A stretch of 64,000 bases of DNA from contig JASANE010001555.1 in the NCBI GenBank assembly GCA_030248225.1, positions 41,322 through 105,321 on the forward strand. The letters run 5' to 3'. Below the pieces are notes generated by a model. It was not told where the DNA came from. It was given only the letters and a program-made list of their open reading frames with translations, and searched no databases. The position numbers and the translations under genes are program-made. Source of the stretch: Trileptium ribeirensis. Taxonomy: Eukaryota; Nematoda; Enoplea; Enoplida; Thoracostomopsidae. Positions 36,241-49,115 of this stretch are shown piece after piece (within the stretch, counting starts at the first letter, position 1; every line of letters starts with the position of its first letter).

Positions 36241-36599
36241 TGTATTGTATAGTGATGAAATTGGACAATGTCCGTTATAGAGGATTTTTCGGTGGCAAAG
36301 AAAAGTCAACTTTGGCTCTACGGCATGATGCGCGCGATACCTCATTTGGAAGCTTGAAATCTCTATTTGTGGCCTTTAACTGGGCACAAAGCCCAACATC
36401 AACATTTTTCCTTGAAAAAACGGGCCTAAAGACCTCGTGTCGGAACGTGAAGGGCCCAAATAGGGATAGGGTATCTCGAGCCGGTGTAGACATTGAAGAC
36501 AAATTAAGTTGTGTTTTTGTGGAACATATTTATAAGGCTGTATAAGTCTGTATATAATGGTTTGCGATCAGACTGTTTTAGGATGAAGGATTTCGGTTA

Positions 36600-37460
36600 G
36601 TAATGGGCCACGAGACCCAAAATATGCGAAATCGTAGTATTTCAGCAACCGCGAGCTATATTGGTATTTGTAGCATCATTTTACAGATGAATTTATTATC
36701 TATGTATCTAACAAGTCACTTCTCCATTCGCTGAAAAAAATTTTGCCACGTGGCATGAACAGTGTCCCCTGAGTCGAAACTAGAGGGCGTCGAATTTTGC
36801 CTGGGGTATGAACGGATTTAACCTTGTTTGAACCGGGGTTCCCCGGCTTCGTAATGTAAAAATTTTCAAAATTTAGTTGACCCAAAGTAGGTTTCTGGAT
36901 TGGCCTATTTCACCCAAAAATATATATGAACCTATCTCCGCAACCACTCGAGTTACATGAGTGTTTTCGGTCTCATGTGTTGAGCAGTTCTGTATGTGAT
37001 ATGGTCATTGTTTGCGTCACAGTGTTAGATAAAAATGTTTTTTTTTCAGTGGGCCCAAGTGACCAAAAACATACGAAAATATCTTCAAATCGAAACCACT
37101 CGAGCTAAATGTATGGGAGTTATTGATCAGGTTTTGTAGAGCAGTATCGTCGTCTTCGTCACTGCACATGGTATATATCGTTATTGTCATTGTTTAAACT
37201 TCACGGTTGGGTAATAGTGGGTTTTTGAATGGACCCATGAGACTCAAAATACACAAAATAGTAATATCTCTGTAACCACTTGAAATATATGGGTATTATT
37301 GGTCTCATTTTATAGAAAAATTCAACACACCACATTCATTTTACACTGTTAGTTCCTTACACTGCAAGTTGAGTCAACCGGGGTTTTGAGCGTGCTTATG
37401 GCGCCTGAAATTCACGAAAACGGCAATGTCTCCCCAACCGCTAAGTTCGCTGTTCATTTG
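36600..37460 (+). repeat. Degenerate tandem repeat, unit about 165 bases
   Basis: Five blocks share the order GGGCCC-ATGAGACC, CAAAATA-CGAAAAT, ATCTC-GCAACCACTCGAG, TGGGTATTATTGGTCTC. They lie near 36605, 36901, 37053, 37221 and 37385, so the later spacing is about 165 bases. They are strongly diverged. An inverted single copy lies near 63725-63790. The array sits in AGK intron 1 and has no coding capacity. Confidence 0.55.
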
Positions 37461-37781
37461 ATAGTGCAATTTATCCTCTATGTACGTTTACATTCTAAGC
37501 CCCTAAATACTCAATAACTGTGTATAATCTCATTTACGAATCACATAGCTCATGTTCGGCTCATTTTATTCATTGATACTCAATACAGCTGGGTACATCT
37601 CTTCATATTACATATGCAACACTCAGAACCCACCTTGACAGTAAGCCAAGTTACTAGTTATTATGTCTGTACATCAAACTGAATATAAACATATTCGTTT
37701 GTGTAACTCAGTGCCGTTGCTCTAGTTTTCCTCTACCAGTATGTATTTCTGTTTACTGTGGATAATACTTGGATTTTTCAG

Positions 37782-37821
37782 GGATAAAGACATATTGCGG
37801 GCCTATTGCAAGTTGGCTAAA
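37782..37821 (+). CDS. AGK: Acylglycerol kinase, coding exon 2
   Basis: This is a 40-base exon between the acceptor TTTTTCAG and the donor GTAAGT. One leading base completes the codon split by exon 1. The following 13 codons read DKDILRAYCKLAK, which fits the conserved D-x-LLRxAC-x-A segment just after the membrane anchor in AGK. It ends at a codon boundary, as needed for the exon at 49036. Its size puts it below ORF-finding limits, but phase, splice sites and conserved residues agree. Confidence 0.75.
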
Positions 37822-38589
37822 GTAAGTGGTTAAATGTATATTTTGATTAACTCTGAACCCGTTAAAGTTCGACTCATAGTAGTCACAATTTGAACGTTGT
37901 CATTCATTATCGACAAGACTGTCACCATCATCGTCAGAGATAAACAGAGGACGCGATTGAACAACGGCATTTTTTCTAGTGGGCCGCTGCTGTTTCTCGC
38001 TTATTTGCTGGCACCTGCTGCCATTTTACGGGCGGACTTCACAACGTTGTACGGTTGTCGCAGCCTCATTGCAGCACTCGCGTCCAAGTGGTATTGTTAG
38101 AACCCATGGCTTACCAGTTATCAACAGATTACTGGCCTATCCACAGCGTTCCGAAAAGTGGGGATACACAAGCTTGTGGACATATGTTTATTCGCGGTGA
38201 AATTCCAAAGTGGAATGAACAAAATTTTATTTTATATATTGTATATTTATATGTATATATTTACGTTGTGCTTTAACTGCCATGCAATTAGTTTTAGGCT
38301 AAAAACAGCGGTTTAGCACTAGAAATAACATTAATATTTAAAAAAATTTTTTAGTATACTTTATACATGGAAACATGAATTTAGTAAGTTAATATATCAT
38401 GGATTTAGTTTATCACGAGCTTTCTGTTTGAGGGGGGGGGCGAACATGGGAGGATAAAGAAAGTGGAAGGTTCCTAATTTTGGGTTAGCCAAGATTAATA
38501 ATTTTGCCGTCGCGTGTATGTCGAAGGGCAAATAAAGTGAGCATATTCGTCGCATAACATAGTCAATTCCATATTACCAATCGCAAAAT
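37822..38589. other. Intron 2, unique part before the satellite
   Basis: AT-rich sequence with short chance ORFs (for example 37897-38100). A run of G at about 38433-38441 is the only landmark. No exon-like segment for the kinase was found here. Confidence 0.4.
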
Positions 38590-40780
38590 CGTTGGTACAA
38601 GGAACGTCTGAGGCAGCCAGAGCTGACGACCCATTGATGACGAAAGAAAAGCATCGGTCGTGCGTTGGCACTGTTCACAACCCGATGAACGTCTAAGGCA
38701 GCCAGAACTAGCGACCCATTGATGATGAGAGAAAAAACATCGGTCGTTCGTTGGCACTATTCCGACACAACGAACGTCTGCGGCAGCCAGAGCTAGCGAC
38801 GCATTGATGATGAGAAAAAAAATCGTTCGTTCATTGGCACTGTTCACGGGCCGACGAAAATCTGCGGGAGCCAGAGCTAGCGACCCACTGATGATGAGAG
38901 AAAGCATCGCTCGTTCGTTGCAATGTTCACGGACCGACGAACGTCTGCAGCAGCCACAGCTAGCGACCCATTGCGTTCGTTGGCACTATTCCGACACGAC
39001 GAACGTCTGCGGCAGCCAGAGCTAGCGACGCATTGATGATGAGAGAAAATATCACTCGTTCTTTGGCACTGTTCACGGGCCAACGAAAATCTGCGGCAGC
39101 CAGAGCTAGCGACCCACTGATGATGAGAGAAAGCATCGCTCGTTCGTTGCAATGTTCACGGACCGACGAACGTCTGCAGCAGCCACAGCTAGCGACCCAT
39201 TGATGACGAGATAAAAACATGGGTCGTTCGTTGGCACTATTCTGACACGACGAACGTCTGCGGCAGCCCAGAGCTAGCGACGCATTGATGATGAGAGAAA
39301 ATATCGCTCGTTCATTGGCACTGTTCACGGGCCGACGAAAATCTGCGGGAGCCAGAGCTAGCGACCCATTGATGATGAGAGAAAAAACATCGGTCGTTCG
39401 TTGGCACTATTCCGACACAACGAACGTCTGCGGCAGCCAGAGCTAGCGACGCATTGATGATGAGAAAAAAATCGTTCGTTCATTGGCACTGTTCACGGGC
39501 CGACGAAAATCTGCGGGAGCCAGAGCTAGCGACCCACTGATGATGAGAGAAAGCATCGCTCGTTCGTTCAATGTTCACGGACCGACGAACATCTGCAGCA
39601 GCCACAGATAGCGACCCATTGATGACGAGATAAAAACATCGGTCGTTCGTTGGCACTATTCCGACACGACGAACGTCTGCGGCAGCCAGAGCTAGCGACG
39701 CATTGATGATGAGAGAAAATACCACTCGTTCTTTGGCACTGTTCACGGGCCAACAAAAATCTGCGGGAGCCAGAGCTAGCGACCCACTGATGATGAGAGA
39801 AAGCATCGCTCGTTCGTTGCAATGTTGACGGACCGACGAACGTCTGCAGCAGCCACAGCTAGCGACCCATTGATGACGAGATAAAAACATCGGTCGTTCG
39901 TTGGCACTATTCCGACACGACGAACGTCTGCGGCAGCCCAGAGCTAGCGACGCATTGATGATGAGAGAAAATATCGCTCGTTCATTGGCACTGTTCACGG
40001 GCCGACGAAAATCTGCGGGAGCCAGAGCTAGCGACCCACTGATGATCAGAGAAAGCATCGCTCGTTCGTTGCAATGTTCACGGACCGACGAACGTCTGCA
40101 GCACCCACAGCTAGCGACCCATTGATGACGAGATAAAAACATCGGTCGTTCGTTGGCACTATTCCGACACGACGAACGTCTGCGGCAGCCCAGAGCTAGC
40201 GACGCATTGATGATGAGAGAAAATATCGCTCGTTCATTGGCACTGTTCACGGGCCGACGAAAATCTGCGGGAGCCAGAGCTAGCGACCCACTGATGATGA
40301 GAGAAAGCATCGCTCGTTCGTTGCAATGTTCACAGACCGACGAACGTCTGCAGCAGCCACAGCTAGCGACCCATTGATGACGAGATAAAAACATCGGTCG
40401 TTCGTTGGCACTATTCCGACACGACGAACGTCTGGGGCAGCGAGAGCTAGCGACGCATTGATGATGAGAGAAAATAACGCTCGTTCATTGGCACTGTTCA
40501 CGGGCCGACGAAAATCGGCGGGAGCCAGAGCTAGCAACCCACTGATGATGAGAGAAAGCATCGCTCGTTCGTAAGTACTGTTCACGGACCGACGAACGTC
40601 TGCGGCAGCCACAGCTAGCGGCCCATTAGTGACGAGAGAAAAAAATCGGTCGTTCGTTGGCACTGTTCCGACACGACGAAAGTCAGCGGCAGCCAGAGCT
40701 AGCTACCTGTTGATGACGACAGAAAAGCATCAGTCGTTCGTTGACACTGTTACGACACGACGAATCTCTGCCGCGGCCAT
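38590..40780. repeat. 84-bp satellite in about 252-bp higher-order units
   Basis: There are about 26 copies of a monomer of 83-85 bases containing GACGAACGTCTGC, CAGAGCTAGCGAC and TGATGATGAGAGAAA. Between about 39000 and 40500 three monomer types alternate in fixed order: one with ATTCCGACACGACG, one with GTTCACGGGCCGACGAAAATC, one with GTTCACGGACCGACG. This gives a repeat of about 252 bases, for example the TTGGCACTATTCC blocks at 39901 and 40153. Because 84 and 252 are multiples of three, long open frames exist on the minus strand (39480-40394), but they are a by-product of the period. The edges are more diverged than the centre, as usual for satellites. Confidence 0.9.
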
Positions 40781-40789
40781 TAATCTATA

Positions 40790-42039
40790 AAAACACGTTT
40801 AGTAGTATAGGTCGCAGGTTACCAAGCAGGAACCTTAGGGCTATAACTTAAATAACGGCATAGCTAACAAATCTCAGACTACGAGTATATCAGAAATAAA
40901 TATGCTAGTGTTTGATTGATTTGGTATAGGGTAAGGTAGACACCGTTAAAGAAAATTAAAGAAGGTATAATTTCTTGCATTTGTGGTTATAAAGGTTTTC
41001 GAGGATGCTGAACACAATGCGATACTCCATTGGAACATATTATGTGTGACCAAAATACATTTGTTGGCATGATACTGCATGCCCTGGGACCCCCTTTGAT
41101 TTATGCAAGATTTTGTGGGTTTCGATCTAATGGTGAAATTTGTTAAATCTGCGTATATAAAGGATATTGAGGCTCGCTAAAATAATGAGTTGATTCGTTC
41201 GAAGACATCTGTGACTAGAATCGTCTCTTGCCTGCAGCGATACCGTGAAGTATGGTATGCTGTATTCAGGAAAAACCGGAACCGTCCATTCAAACCGGAT
41301 CCGAAACCGGAATTTGGTCTTCGAAACTTATGTATAGTAAAACAGATGAAGCAAGAAATGAAGGTGTGGTGGATCTAAAATGTATAAAAATAACTTTTAA
41401 CATAAACTTAATGTATTGCGATGACATAATTGAAAGGTCCAGCACAATACATTATAATCATACAAATACCTGTAGATGTAATCGTATCAACATTATTATT
41501 ATCATTCCTGATGTCGTCATTATGATCGCTAAAGCCGTTGAAGTTCTTGTTGTCCATTGTGTAAGCGTTGCAAAGGTGATTGTCCACAAACGTGTCGTCT
41601 TGTAGCGGAATAAGTCCAGCGTTGACACGAGCGGTATTTTTAATCTCTCTAAGCGCTTCCCATCTGCCCAGCTTTGCAAGAATCGTTTTTCAAAGCAAAA
41701 GTACAATACGATGCATCGGATAGTGACAAGCGAACCGTGAACAAAATCGTACAATCATGTTGAACAGTACCATCGGAAGCGCCTGACTTTCACATATCGC
41801 ATGACGAAGCTCCGCGATAAACGACTGTTATAGACTGTTCACTTTACTAGTTGGAAATTCCGGTAGCTTTGCATCGATTAAATGCTAGGCAACGTCACGT
41901 CGTCGCATCGTTTCAACCATCGTATAAATTACCGGCCGAATGAAACGCAGCTCGCAACTACTGTCGTCGGAGTTTAGATTTTCTTCTTCGCAGTACTGTC
42001 AGGTTGGAGCGTAAGCGCAAGCAACGAACACAACAATGG
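40790..42039. repeat. Intron 2 sequence with a truncated hAT-like end
   Basis: At 41266-41440 there is a left end of the CCGGAA-rich hAT-like family (AAAACCGGAACCGTCC, then the CTTCGAAACTTATGTATAG and AAATGTATAAAA blocks), which then breaks off. The remainder shows no gene. The ORF at 41252-41605 simply crosses this fragment. Confidence 0.5.
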
Positions 42040-45000
42040 GTACACTCCAGGGAATAACCGGAACCGTCTATATAAACCGGAACCCAAACCCGGTTTTCGG
42101 AATTTATATATAGTAAAACAGATGAAGGAAGAAATGACGGTATAGTGGATTTAAATACATTAAAATAACTTTTACATTAAACTTAATGTATTGCGATGGC
42201 ATTATTGTCTTTCTGAAACTTTAAAGAGACTTAGGAAACTACTTATGTTTATTTATCGATTAATATGTCGGTTTTTGCACACTCTGAGCAATGAATGCCT
42301 TCCACTATACATCATTGCGTATACTGCGCCAAATGGAATGTGCTTACAAAGCTTGGAGCGTAGAACACATACTTTCGCTCTGTCTCCAGTAGCCTCTCTT
42401 TACTACATATACGTTTGTTACATGTTTTTCTGTAGTAAACTTGAAATTAGTGATTTATATGATTCTAAAAAATAATAGATAGAAGGTAATTTTCTGAATT
42501 GTGGTCAGAGGCACTGTTTAGGCTAGCGTTGGACAGGCCCTAGACATCGAAAGCTTCCAACGACGACACGTCAAATCACCAAAGCAATCAACTAGCACAG
42601 CGCAGAAGCGCTCCAGAATGGTAACGGGCATTACACCCGATGAGAAACGAAAGAAAGTCTCCAGCTATAGAGATGCTGTAGCCTGACTAAAACAGCTGTT
42701 CATCCTCGCTTAACGCTATCCTCACTGGATCTAAGCACGAGACTTAGAAGTTGGAGGGTCATAACGGATAACTCCTTCTCAGATCACAGATACATGGAAG
42801 TAAGACTAGGCTTTGAACTGTCTTCTCTCGCTCATACCGATGTACTAAACATAAGAACCATCAAGAAAGGACTGTTTTGCGATAAGACCTAAGAAATCTT
42901 TTAGATGGAGAACAGTCATCAGTAAGAAACACCTATTATATTGACACAAGAATTGCATGCATGAGCACAGCAGTTGCTGCCGCATCTGCTATAGCATGCA
43001 AAGTTAAACAAATCGGTGACAGAACCAGACCGAGATGGTGGAATTCCACCATAGAAAATCTTAGGGCTGGTTCTCGTCGGTTGTTCCATAGGGCAAGCAG
43101 ATCCAAAAATCCCCGGACTGGGAACGATACAAGAACGCTCTGAAAATATATAAGATGGCAATAACAAAGGCCAAGACAGTGAGCTGGCCAAGACTGCTCC
43201 GAAATCAAGGGATGCAATAACACTTCCCGGCTAAAGAAGATAGTTTCTAAAACGAGAAGCCAGGAGATTGGAACCCTGCTATATCCTGATCGCTGGGCTA
43301 CGAGCACTGAGATAGAAACGATTGGGCTACTTCTATCAACCCACATCATCCGTCGACCTCTCAGGTATCTCAAGCCAAGGTAATGTTTTCTGTTTGCTAT
43401 TTATTACAAATATGAATGGGCTAATGCAATGGGCAAAGATTAATTTTGCCTCCGCATGTTCTCTATGGCCCAATAACTCATTATCTACATATCTATCTAT
43501 CTATCAACCCACATTCCGGGATCGACTGCTGATATAGAACATGAGCCGGAAAGTAGAAGCTTTCGCTACTAACATGCTATGAGAACACTTTGCGAAAATA
43601 TCTTCTCAATTGAAAGCATTAAATGGGCAATCTGCAGCTTTGATGCATTCAAATCGCCTGGTCCAGATGGCGTATATCCCACACACTTGATACTGGCCAA
43701 AGATTTGATAAGTGAAAAACTGAAGGAAATATTTTCAGCTTCTTTAGCGAGCAGTTACATACCATATGCCTGGAGAACATCGTAGGTTGTCTTCATTCCG
43801 AAACCCGGAAAGGATAGTTACGACAGCCCGAAGTCTTTCAGACCTGTTTGCTCTCGTCATTCCTCCTCAAAACAATGGAGAGACTGATTGACAGACATCT
43901 AATAGAAAAGGAGGGAGTTACGGCTATGTTTCATCCGAAGCAGCATGCATATCTACGAGACAAGTCTACTACTTCTGCTCTGCACGAGCTAGTCGGCACG
44001 GTGGAGGAGAAAATCCACAACGGCCGCTTAGCACTAGGTTGCTTTCTGGATATAGGATGGGCGTTTGACAACACGAATTTCTCTTCGTTCAAGAAAGCTT
44101 TCTGAAGTTTTAACATCTCGGAAGCAGTAAGTCACTGACTGTGCAACCTCTTATTATGTAGAAAGGTCACCACAACAATTGGCGACACGTCTACCACGGT
44201 AAACGTTCCGAAAGGTAGTCCACGGGGTGGCGTTCTCTCATCGATGTTGTGGTGTATCGTGATGAATAGCCTTCTTGTTGAACTAAATGTGAGAAATACA
44301 CATGCGCAGGCATACTCTGATGACGTTGCCATCATCTGCAATGGGCATAATGTTGCATCATGCAAACGCCTGATGAATTCTGCTCTAAAAAGGTGCACAA
44401 TTGGTGCAGCAAGAATGGAGTCGTGGTAAATGTGGCTTGATCATGTTTCACAGACACCGTAAGTCACAAGATTTGACACTTTGTCCATAGGAGGAGCAGA
44501 AATCCCCATTATGACAGAAGTTAAGTATCTTGGAATTGTTGTAGACTCTAAATTGAACTGGAAGCCCCATCTGGACTTCATTACTAAGAAAGCCAAGAGA
44601 GCCACAATGACGTGTCGTAGCTGTGTTGGAAAGTCTTGGGGCTTGAGGCCAAGTTCCTCCCTATGGCTGTTTTAAACGGTGATTCTGCCCATACTGCAGT
44701 ACGGTGTCATAGTATAGTGGCATAGGCTCAAGGTTAGGTACTTTAAAAAGAAACTTTTGAGATAACGCGTCTGAATCTACTGGTGACTACAGGAGCAATG
44801 CACTCTACACCAACGATGGGGATGATTGCCATTATGGGAGTACTACCACCAGACATATCGCTCATCAGATAAGCTATAAACTGCTACCACAGACTATCTA
44901 ACACTAGCCTGTGGACCCTCAATAATGGTATGCCAAATAAGGGTCACATGAATGTAAGTCAAACGATGGACTGGGTACCGTCTATTCGGCTCCAGTACAC

Positions 45001-46364
45001 GCTCGAGACTTGTCTACAAATGTATAAACAGTCTACAGAAACTATCTGCATCTAACAAGGTGACATTAAGATGGATACCGGGCTATGAAGGTCATTTAGG
45101 CAACGAGGAAGCAGACAAATTGGCAAGACGGGGATCAGATATGAAATTCATCGGTCCAGAACTCATTTTACCAATACCCACTAGCAGAATCCGATTGAAG
45201 AGCCAGAAATGGGCTATCTCCACTGTACATGGTCTATGGGATTCAGAACAGAAATGCAGATAGACGAAAACCCTTCTACCTCAGATAAGGGATATATACA
45301 GTAAATACTTAAGGAAGCTGAATAAGAAAAGATTGAGATGGGCTGTAAACCTGATAACAAGGCATAATAGACTGAACGCCCATCTGTATAACATGAAACT
45401 TGCAAACACGCAGTACTGCACTGTATGCAACGAAAGGGACACAGCTGAGCATCTCTTACTCAGATGTCCAGGTGAAGATGCTCTAAGACTACGTATATAT
45501 GGGAAGTCAAGAATTAATATGGAGATTATCCACTCTGAAGGAATTAGGAAGATAGTCAGATTCTCAACAGAATGTCAGAGATTTGAGTGAGGCGGACGTG
45601 AACGAGACTGTGTAATGGACACTTTCCTTTTTGTCTAAACACGGGTCGGGATCTCACCTCCTTGAGTCTCTTTTCTTGTCTATCTATCTAGCGTTTGACA
45701 ATAAGTGCCCGTCAGTTAGATAATAATGATAACTTTCTAATCAGAATGCTATAAATGAAACAAACTGATGTTGCTCTCACAGTTTCCATAAATACAGTTC
45801 ATTGCCAAGAAAGCAGTTTCTGGCTGCGTTGCAGATGACGTTAGTTTGCTTCGATTTAGATTGATTTTTCAAGTTTACAAGCGCACTGGCTGGTGCTTGA
45901 CGCAATTTATGTTAGCCAAGCACTTCTGCGTAAGCCATACTCTGTTACTGAGTTGGACTGGTTCAATTCGAACGTACCCTTAGACTACTGAATGTATAAA
46001 ATAGCAGTTACAAGAATGGCCTGGCTTTGATTGTTAACAAACTTCTGCAGGTTATGAAAAATTCCTACTGAAATTATGTGCCCTACTTACGTTTCACATG
46101 GCAAATTGCCTAGTTAATCTTTGATTTTGCTTGGTTGTATTGATCATGAGTATGATCATCAATTGTATGATGTATGAGTTTGATCATTGTATAATATATA
46201 TTACATATCTTTGGATCACAGATGATGAAAAAATGTTGAAAATTTCAAACAAAAATTTTTAAACCGGAATTCTGGTTCCGGTATGCTTTTTGCCCTTTTC
46301 CGGAACCGCAACCGGAACACAATTTTCGCCGGAACTGGAATTCCGGTTACTCCCTGGTACACTC
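42040..46364 (+). mobile_element. hAT-like element, copy 2, with exact 8-bp target duplication and nested LINE
   Basis: The element spans 42048-46356, starting CAGGGAATAACCGGAACC and ending TTCCGGTTACTCCCTG. It is flanked on both sides by GTACACTC (42040-42047 and 46357-46364), an exact 8-bp duplication as made by hAT transposases. Without the LINE at 42546-45687 it would be about 1.17 kb, like the copy at 51778-52948. It carries no transposase. The ends contain several CCGGAA motifs. Confidence 0.88.
42546..45687 (+). mobile_element. Degenerate LINE with endonuclease remnant, RT, RNase H and zinc finger, nested in the hAT-like element
   Basis: The LINE is flanked by near-identical 13-mers, CTAGCGTTGGACA (42533-42545) and CTAGCGTTTGACA (45688-45700), its target duplication. 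It ends in a TCTA simple repeat. The 5' part shows the end of an APE endonuclease (SWRVITDNSFSDHRY, about 42740-42800). RT blocks follow across several broken frames: SPGPDGVYPTHL (about 43650), a damaged core near 44040-44060, SDDVA (about 44310) and KYLGIVVD (about 44525). An RNase H remnant (WIPGYEGHLGNEEADKLA, about 45075) and CTVCNERDTAEHLLLRC (about 45420-45470) close it. RT followed by RNase H and this Cys/His motif fit the I/R1/Jockey group; the exact clade is open. It is 5'-truncated and full of stops. Confidence 0.82.
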
Positions 46365-46984
46365 CCATCTCGTATAACTCAAACAGCAACGACAATATTT
46401 CTCGTTATATCTTCAGCGTGGCTTCTAAAAAGTTCCCCCGGAACAAATACAAAATTGAATGTATTGCCATGAGGTGTTTAGAATCATCGGCAATTTTCAA
46501 ATATTCCAGAAACTCGAAACAATATTGCCGTCTTTCCATAACTATTAGTTTAGTTCATTGCTGTTTACCGGCCGATTGTTCTTTGCTCGTTGTGTTGGAA
46601 ATACTGCAGCCAGCTGACGGGTGCCACCACTTTGAAAATTTTTTTCGTACAGTTCTCGTACAACAATCTTACAAACTCCGTGGATTATCGTACAATTACA
46701 TTTCCTCCTTGTACTGTTCGCCAAGATTGTTCAGAAATGCATCTGAATCATCGTAGACAAACGGCATATCAGGCGTTCTGTTGTTACTGTACGAGATAAG
46801 CAGGTTATTCGCAGTAAATGCCATTCGTGACGTCGGCATATTTCAATGGATTTTTTAAACACCGGTTGCATATATACTACTAAGTCCTCAGTCTGTTAGC
46901 TGTAGCATACAAAACAATATATAACAAAACTTGAAATATTTATGATATATAATAGATGGCAACGAAATAATATTTTAATGGATG
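46365..46984. other. Intron 2, no feature seen
   Basis: AT-rich sequence between two hAT-like copies. The ORF at 46283-46756 starts inside the transposon end and has no recognisable domain. No exon with the expected kinase residues is present. Confidence 0.4.
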
Positions 46985-48753
46985 TTTAGTGTTGCATGCC
47001 TGAATGCAATTGGATTAAAACCCGTTATTGTTAGAACAGGTTATTGCCGCTTTTTTATTATTACTATTAAATTTGATTTATTTATACATTATTATGATCA
47101 ATACGTCTTGGACACACAGAGTAAAAATGCCTTCCACTATACAGTCTTGCTTGAATTGCGTCAATCTGAATGTGCTTATACCGCATAGAGCGTTGACTAA
47201 ACGCTTTAGCTCTGTCTCGAATCGTCTCCCTTTACTAGACTTACGTTTATTACAAGTTATTCCGTAGAAAGCTTGAAATTATTGGTTTATATGATTCTTA
47301 AAGAAACTAAAGGAAGGTATACATACAATAATTTTTTGTCAGAGATATTGTTTAGTCTAGCGTTGGACAACCAGTGCCCGTCCGCTAGACGATGATGATG
47401 ACTTTCCTATCTGAATGCTCTAAATGAGATAAACTGTTGTACTGGTCGCACAGTTTCAGTAATTAAAGTTCATTACCAAGAACGCAGTTATGGCTGCTTC
47501 GCAGATATGTTACTTTAATTCAATATAGAATTACAGGGTGGCTGCGCCCTGGAAAATTCTTTAAAATCCTGGATGAAAAGTGTCTTGGAAAATCATGGAA
47601 GTTGGAGTGCTCTCAGTAATACAACACCGAAATCCTGGAAAATTGGGAGAAACGTCCTTGAATTTCGAGGCTAATTTTTTGAGTTCAGACAATTCAAAAA
47701 ATCTCGCCGCTTCGCACAGCACACCAGCCACATCTACGGTAATGGTCGAAGGAATCGAATGCACGAGCTGTAGCTCCTCAGCAGCCTGGTCCCATCACTT
47801 TTGCTTGTGACTCGCTCGCGAAGTGAGTCGGGCTGACGTTTTATGGGCGATGAAGCTAGCTGTTGTGCATTTGTCACAAAGAAGTTGCATTGTTGGTAGA
47901 TATGTTTCGTGATAGTGCCATTGCGAAACAGTTTTCTCTTAGCAAAAGTAAAGCTGCTTATGTCATCACGTTTGGTCTTACTCCTTATTTCAAGCAGGAG
48001 TTCTTGCTCCAATTATCGGAATACGATTTTCGTTCCTATGCTTCGACGAAGCGCTGAACACTGTTTCACAGAGTGATCAAATGGATATTATCGTAAGATT
48101 TTGGGATCACAAAGTGAACACTGTTTCTACACGCCACTTGAACTTGAGCTCACATACGCCATATACAGGGTCGCAGCATAAATGCAATGCTGAAAGTCCG
48201 GGATTCGCACTTGTAGGAGTTTTAAAGTTTATGGATAGAGCGCCCTGGAAAATCCTGAAATTTCAGTGCTGCATGTGCGCAGTCACCATGGAATTATTTA
48301 CAAAGTTTGGGTGGTGCTTGATGCAATTTATATATGTTAGCCAAGCTTACAGCAAAATACTTCTAAAAACATGCTCTGTTACCGAGTTGGGCCGCTTTAA
48401 TTGTAACATGCGCCGCAGACTTTTGAATTATTCTTAAAATAGCTGATTCAAGTATCGACCTGATCAACAAACTCCTGCAGTGTTAATATGAAAGATTCCT
48501 ACTGAAATTTTGTGTTCTGCTTACGTTACACACCGCAATTTGCTGAATTAAACGTTTCTTTTCTTTTCGTCATATTGGAATTTGATCATTGTGTAATATA
48601 TTAGATATGTTTAGGCCAAAGATGAAGCAAAAATGTGGAAAACATCAACAAATTTTTTAAATCAGAATTCCTGTACGTTTTTTGCCTTTTCCGAAACAGT
48701 AACCGGAACACGAATTTCGCTGTAACCGAAACCGGAATTCCGGTTACTCCCTG
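46985..48753 (+). mobile_element. hAT-like element, copy 3, left end lost, second transposon nested
   Basis: The right end (ACCGGAATTCCGGTTACTCCCTG, read in two blocks) stops at 48753. Inner blocks match copy 4, for example AAAAATGCCTTCCACTATACA near 47125 and GCTAGCGTTGGACAA-CAGTGCCCGTC near 47360. No CAGGGA left end was found, so the start is approximate. A different hAT element interrupts it at 47534-48291. Confidence 0.7.
47534..48291 (+). mobile_element. Second hAT-type element with transposase remnants, nested
   Basis: The left end CAGGGTGGCTGCG is matched in inverse by CGCAGTCACCATG at the right end with two mismatches. Both flanks contain GAATTA, a possible imperfect target duplication. 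Inside (about 47850-48150) a broken frame reads DMFRDSAIAKQFSLSKSKAAY and, in another frame, LNTVSQSDQMDIIVRFWD. I recognise these as blocks typical of hAT-derived transposases. Stops and a frame change make it inactive. The ends carry the CCTGGAAAATCCTGG type of sequence common in such elements. Confidence 0.7.
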
Positions 48754-49035
48754 GCTGTAGTATGTATTCTTGCCGATGTTGATCATCACTAGCGAATGTG
48801 GGAAGTTGTATAATAAATGAAACCAGTTACTCCCACAGAGAGGGGAAACGGCACGAGTGCGGCTAATCTGAGCTTAGTGACTATTGTAGTGTTCAAAATT
48901 CATCTTGGATTGGGAACAATATGTCAATCAAGCATTCCGGTTTAATGTCTGGCCTAGATGTTATGTTTGGTTGAACACTGCTGCTCTCCTGCATGCCCGT
49001 TACTGCAATTTTATATTAGCAATTATTTCATTTAG

Positions 49036-49115
49036 AGTTACGGTGATCAAACAGTCCCAGTCAATTTCAAACACCGTCGGATAACTGCGGTTGCCAATCC
49101 TGTCGCCAAAGACGG
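49036..49115 (+). CDS. AGK: Acylglycerol kinase, coding exon 3
   Basis: This 80-base exon follows the acceptor TTTCATTTAG and ends before the donor GTAAGC. It starts at a codon boundary, fitting exon 2. It encodes SYGDQTVPVNF, then RRITAVANPVAKDG. The latter is the conserved first strand and NP loop of the lipid-kinase (DAGK) catalytic fold, the R-x-ITV-x-x-NP-x-A pattern of AGK. The exon ends two bases into a Gly codon completed by the first base of exon 4. The surrounding frame has stops on both sides, as expected for introns. Confidence 0.8.

Noticed and set aside
39480..40394. 304-codon minus-strand ORF
   Set aside because: It is only satellite sequence with a period that is a multiple of three. 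It contains no unique sequence and edges of the array are broken.
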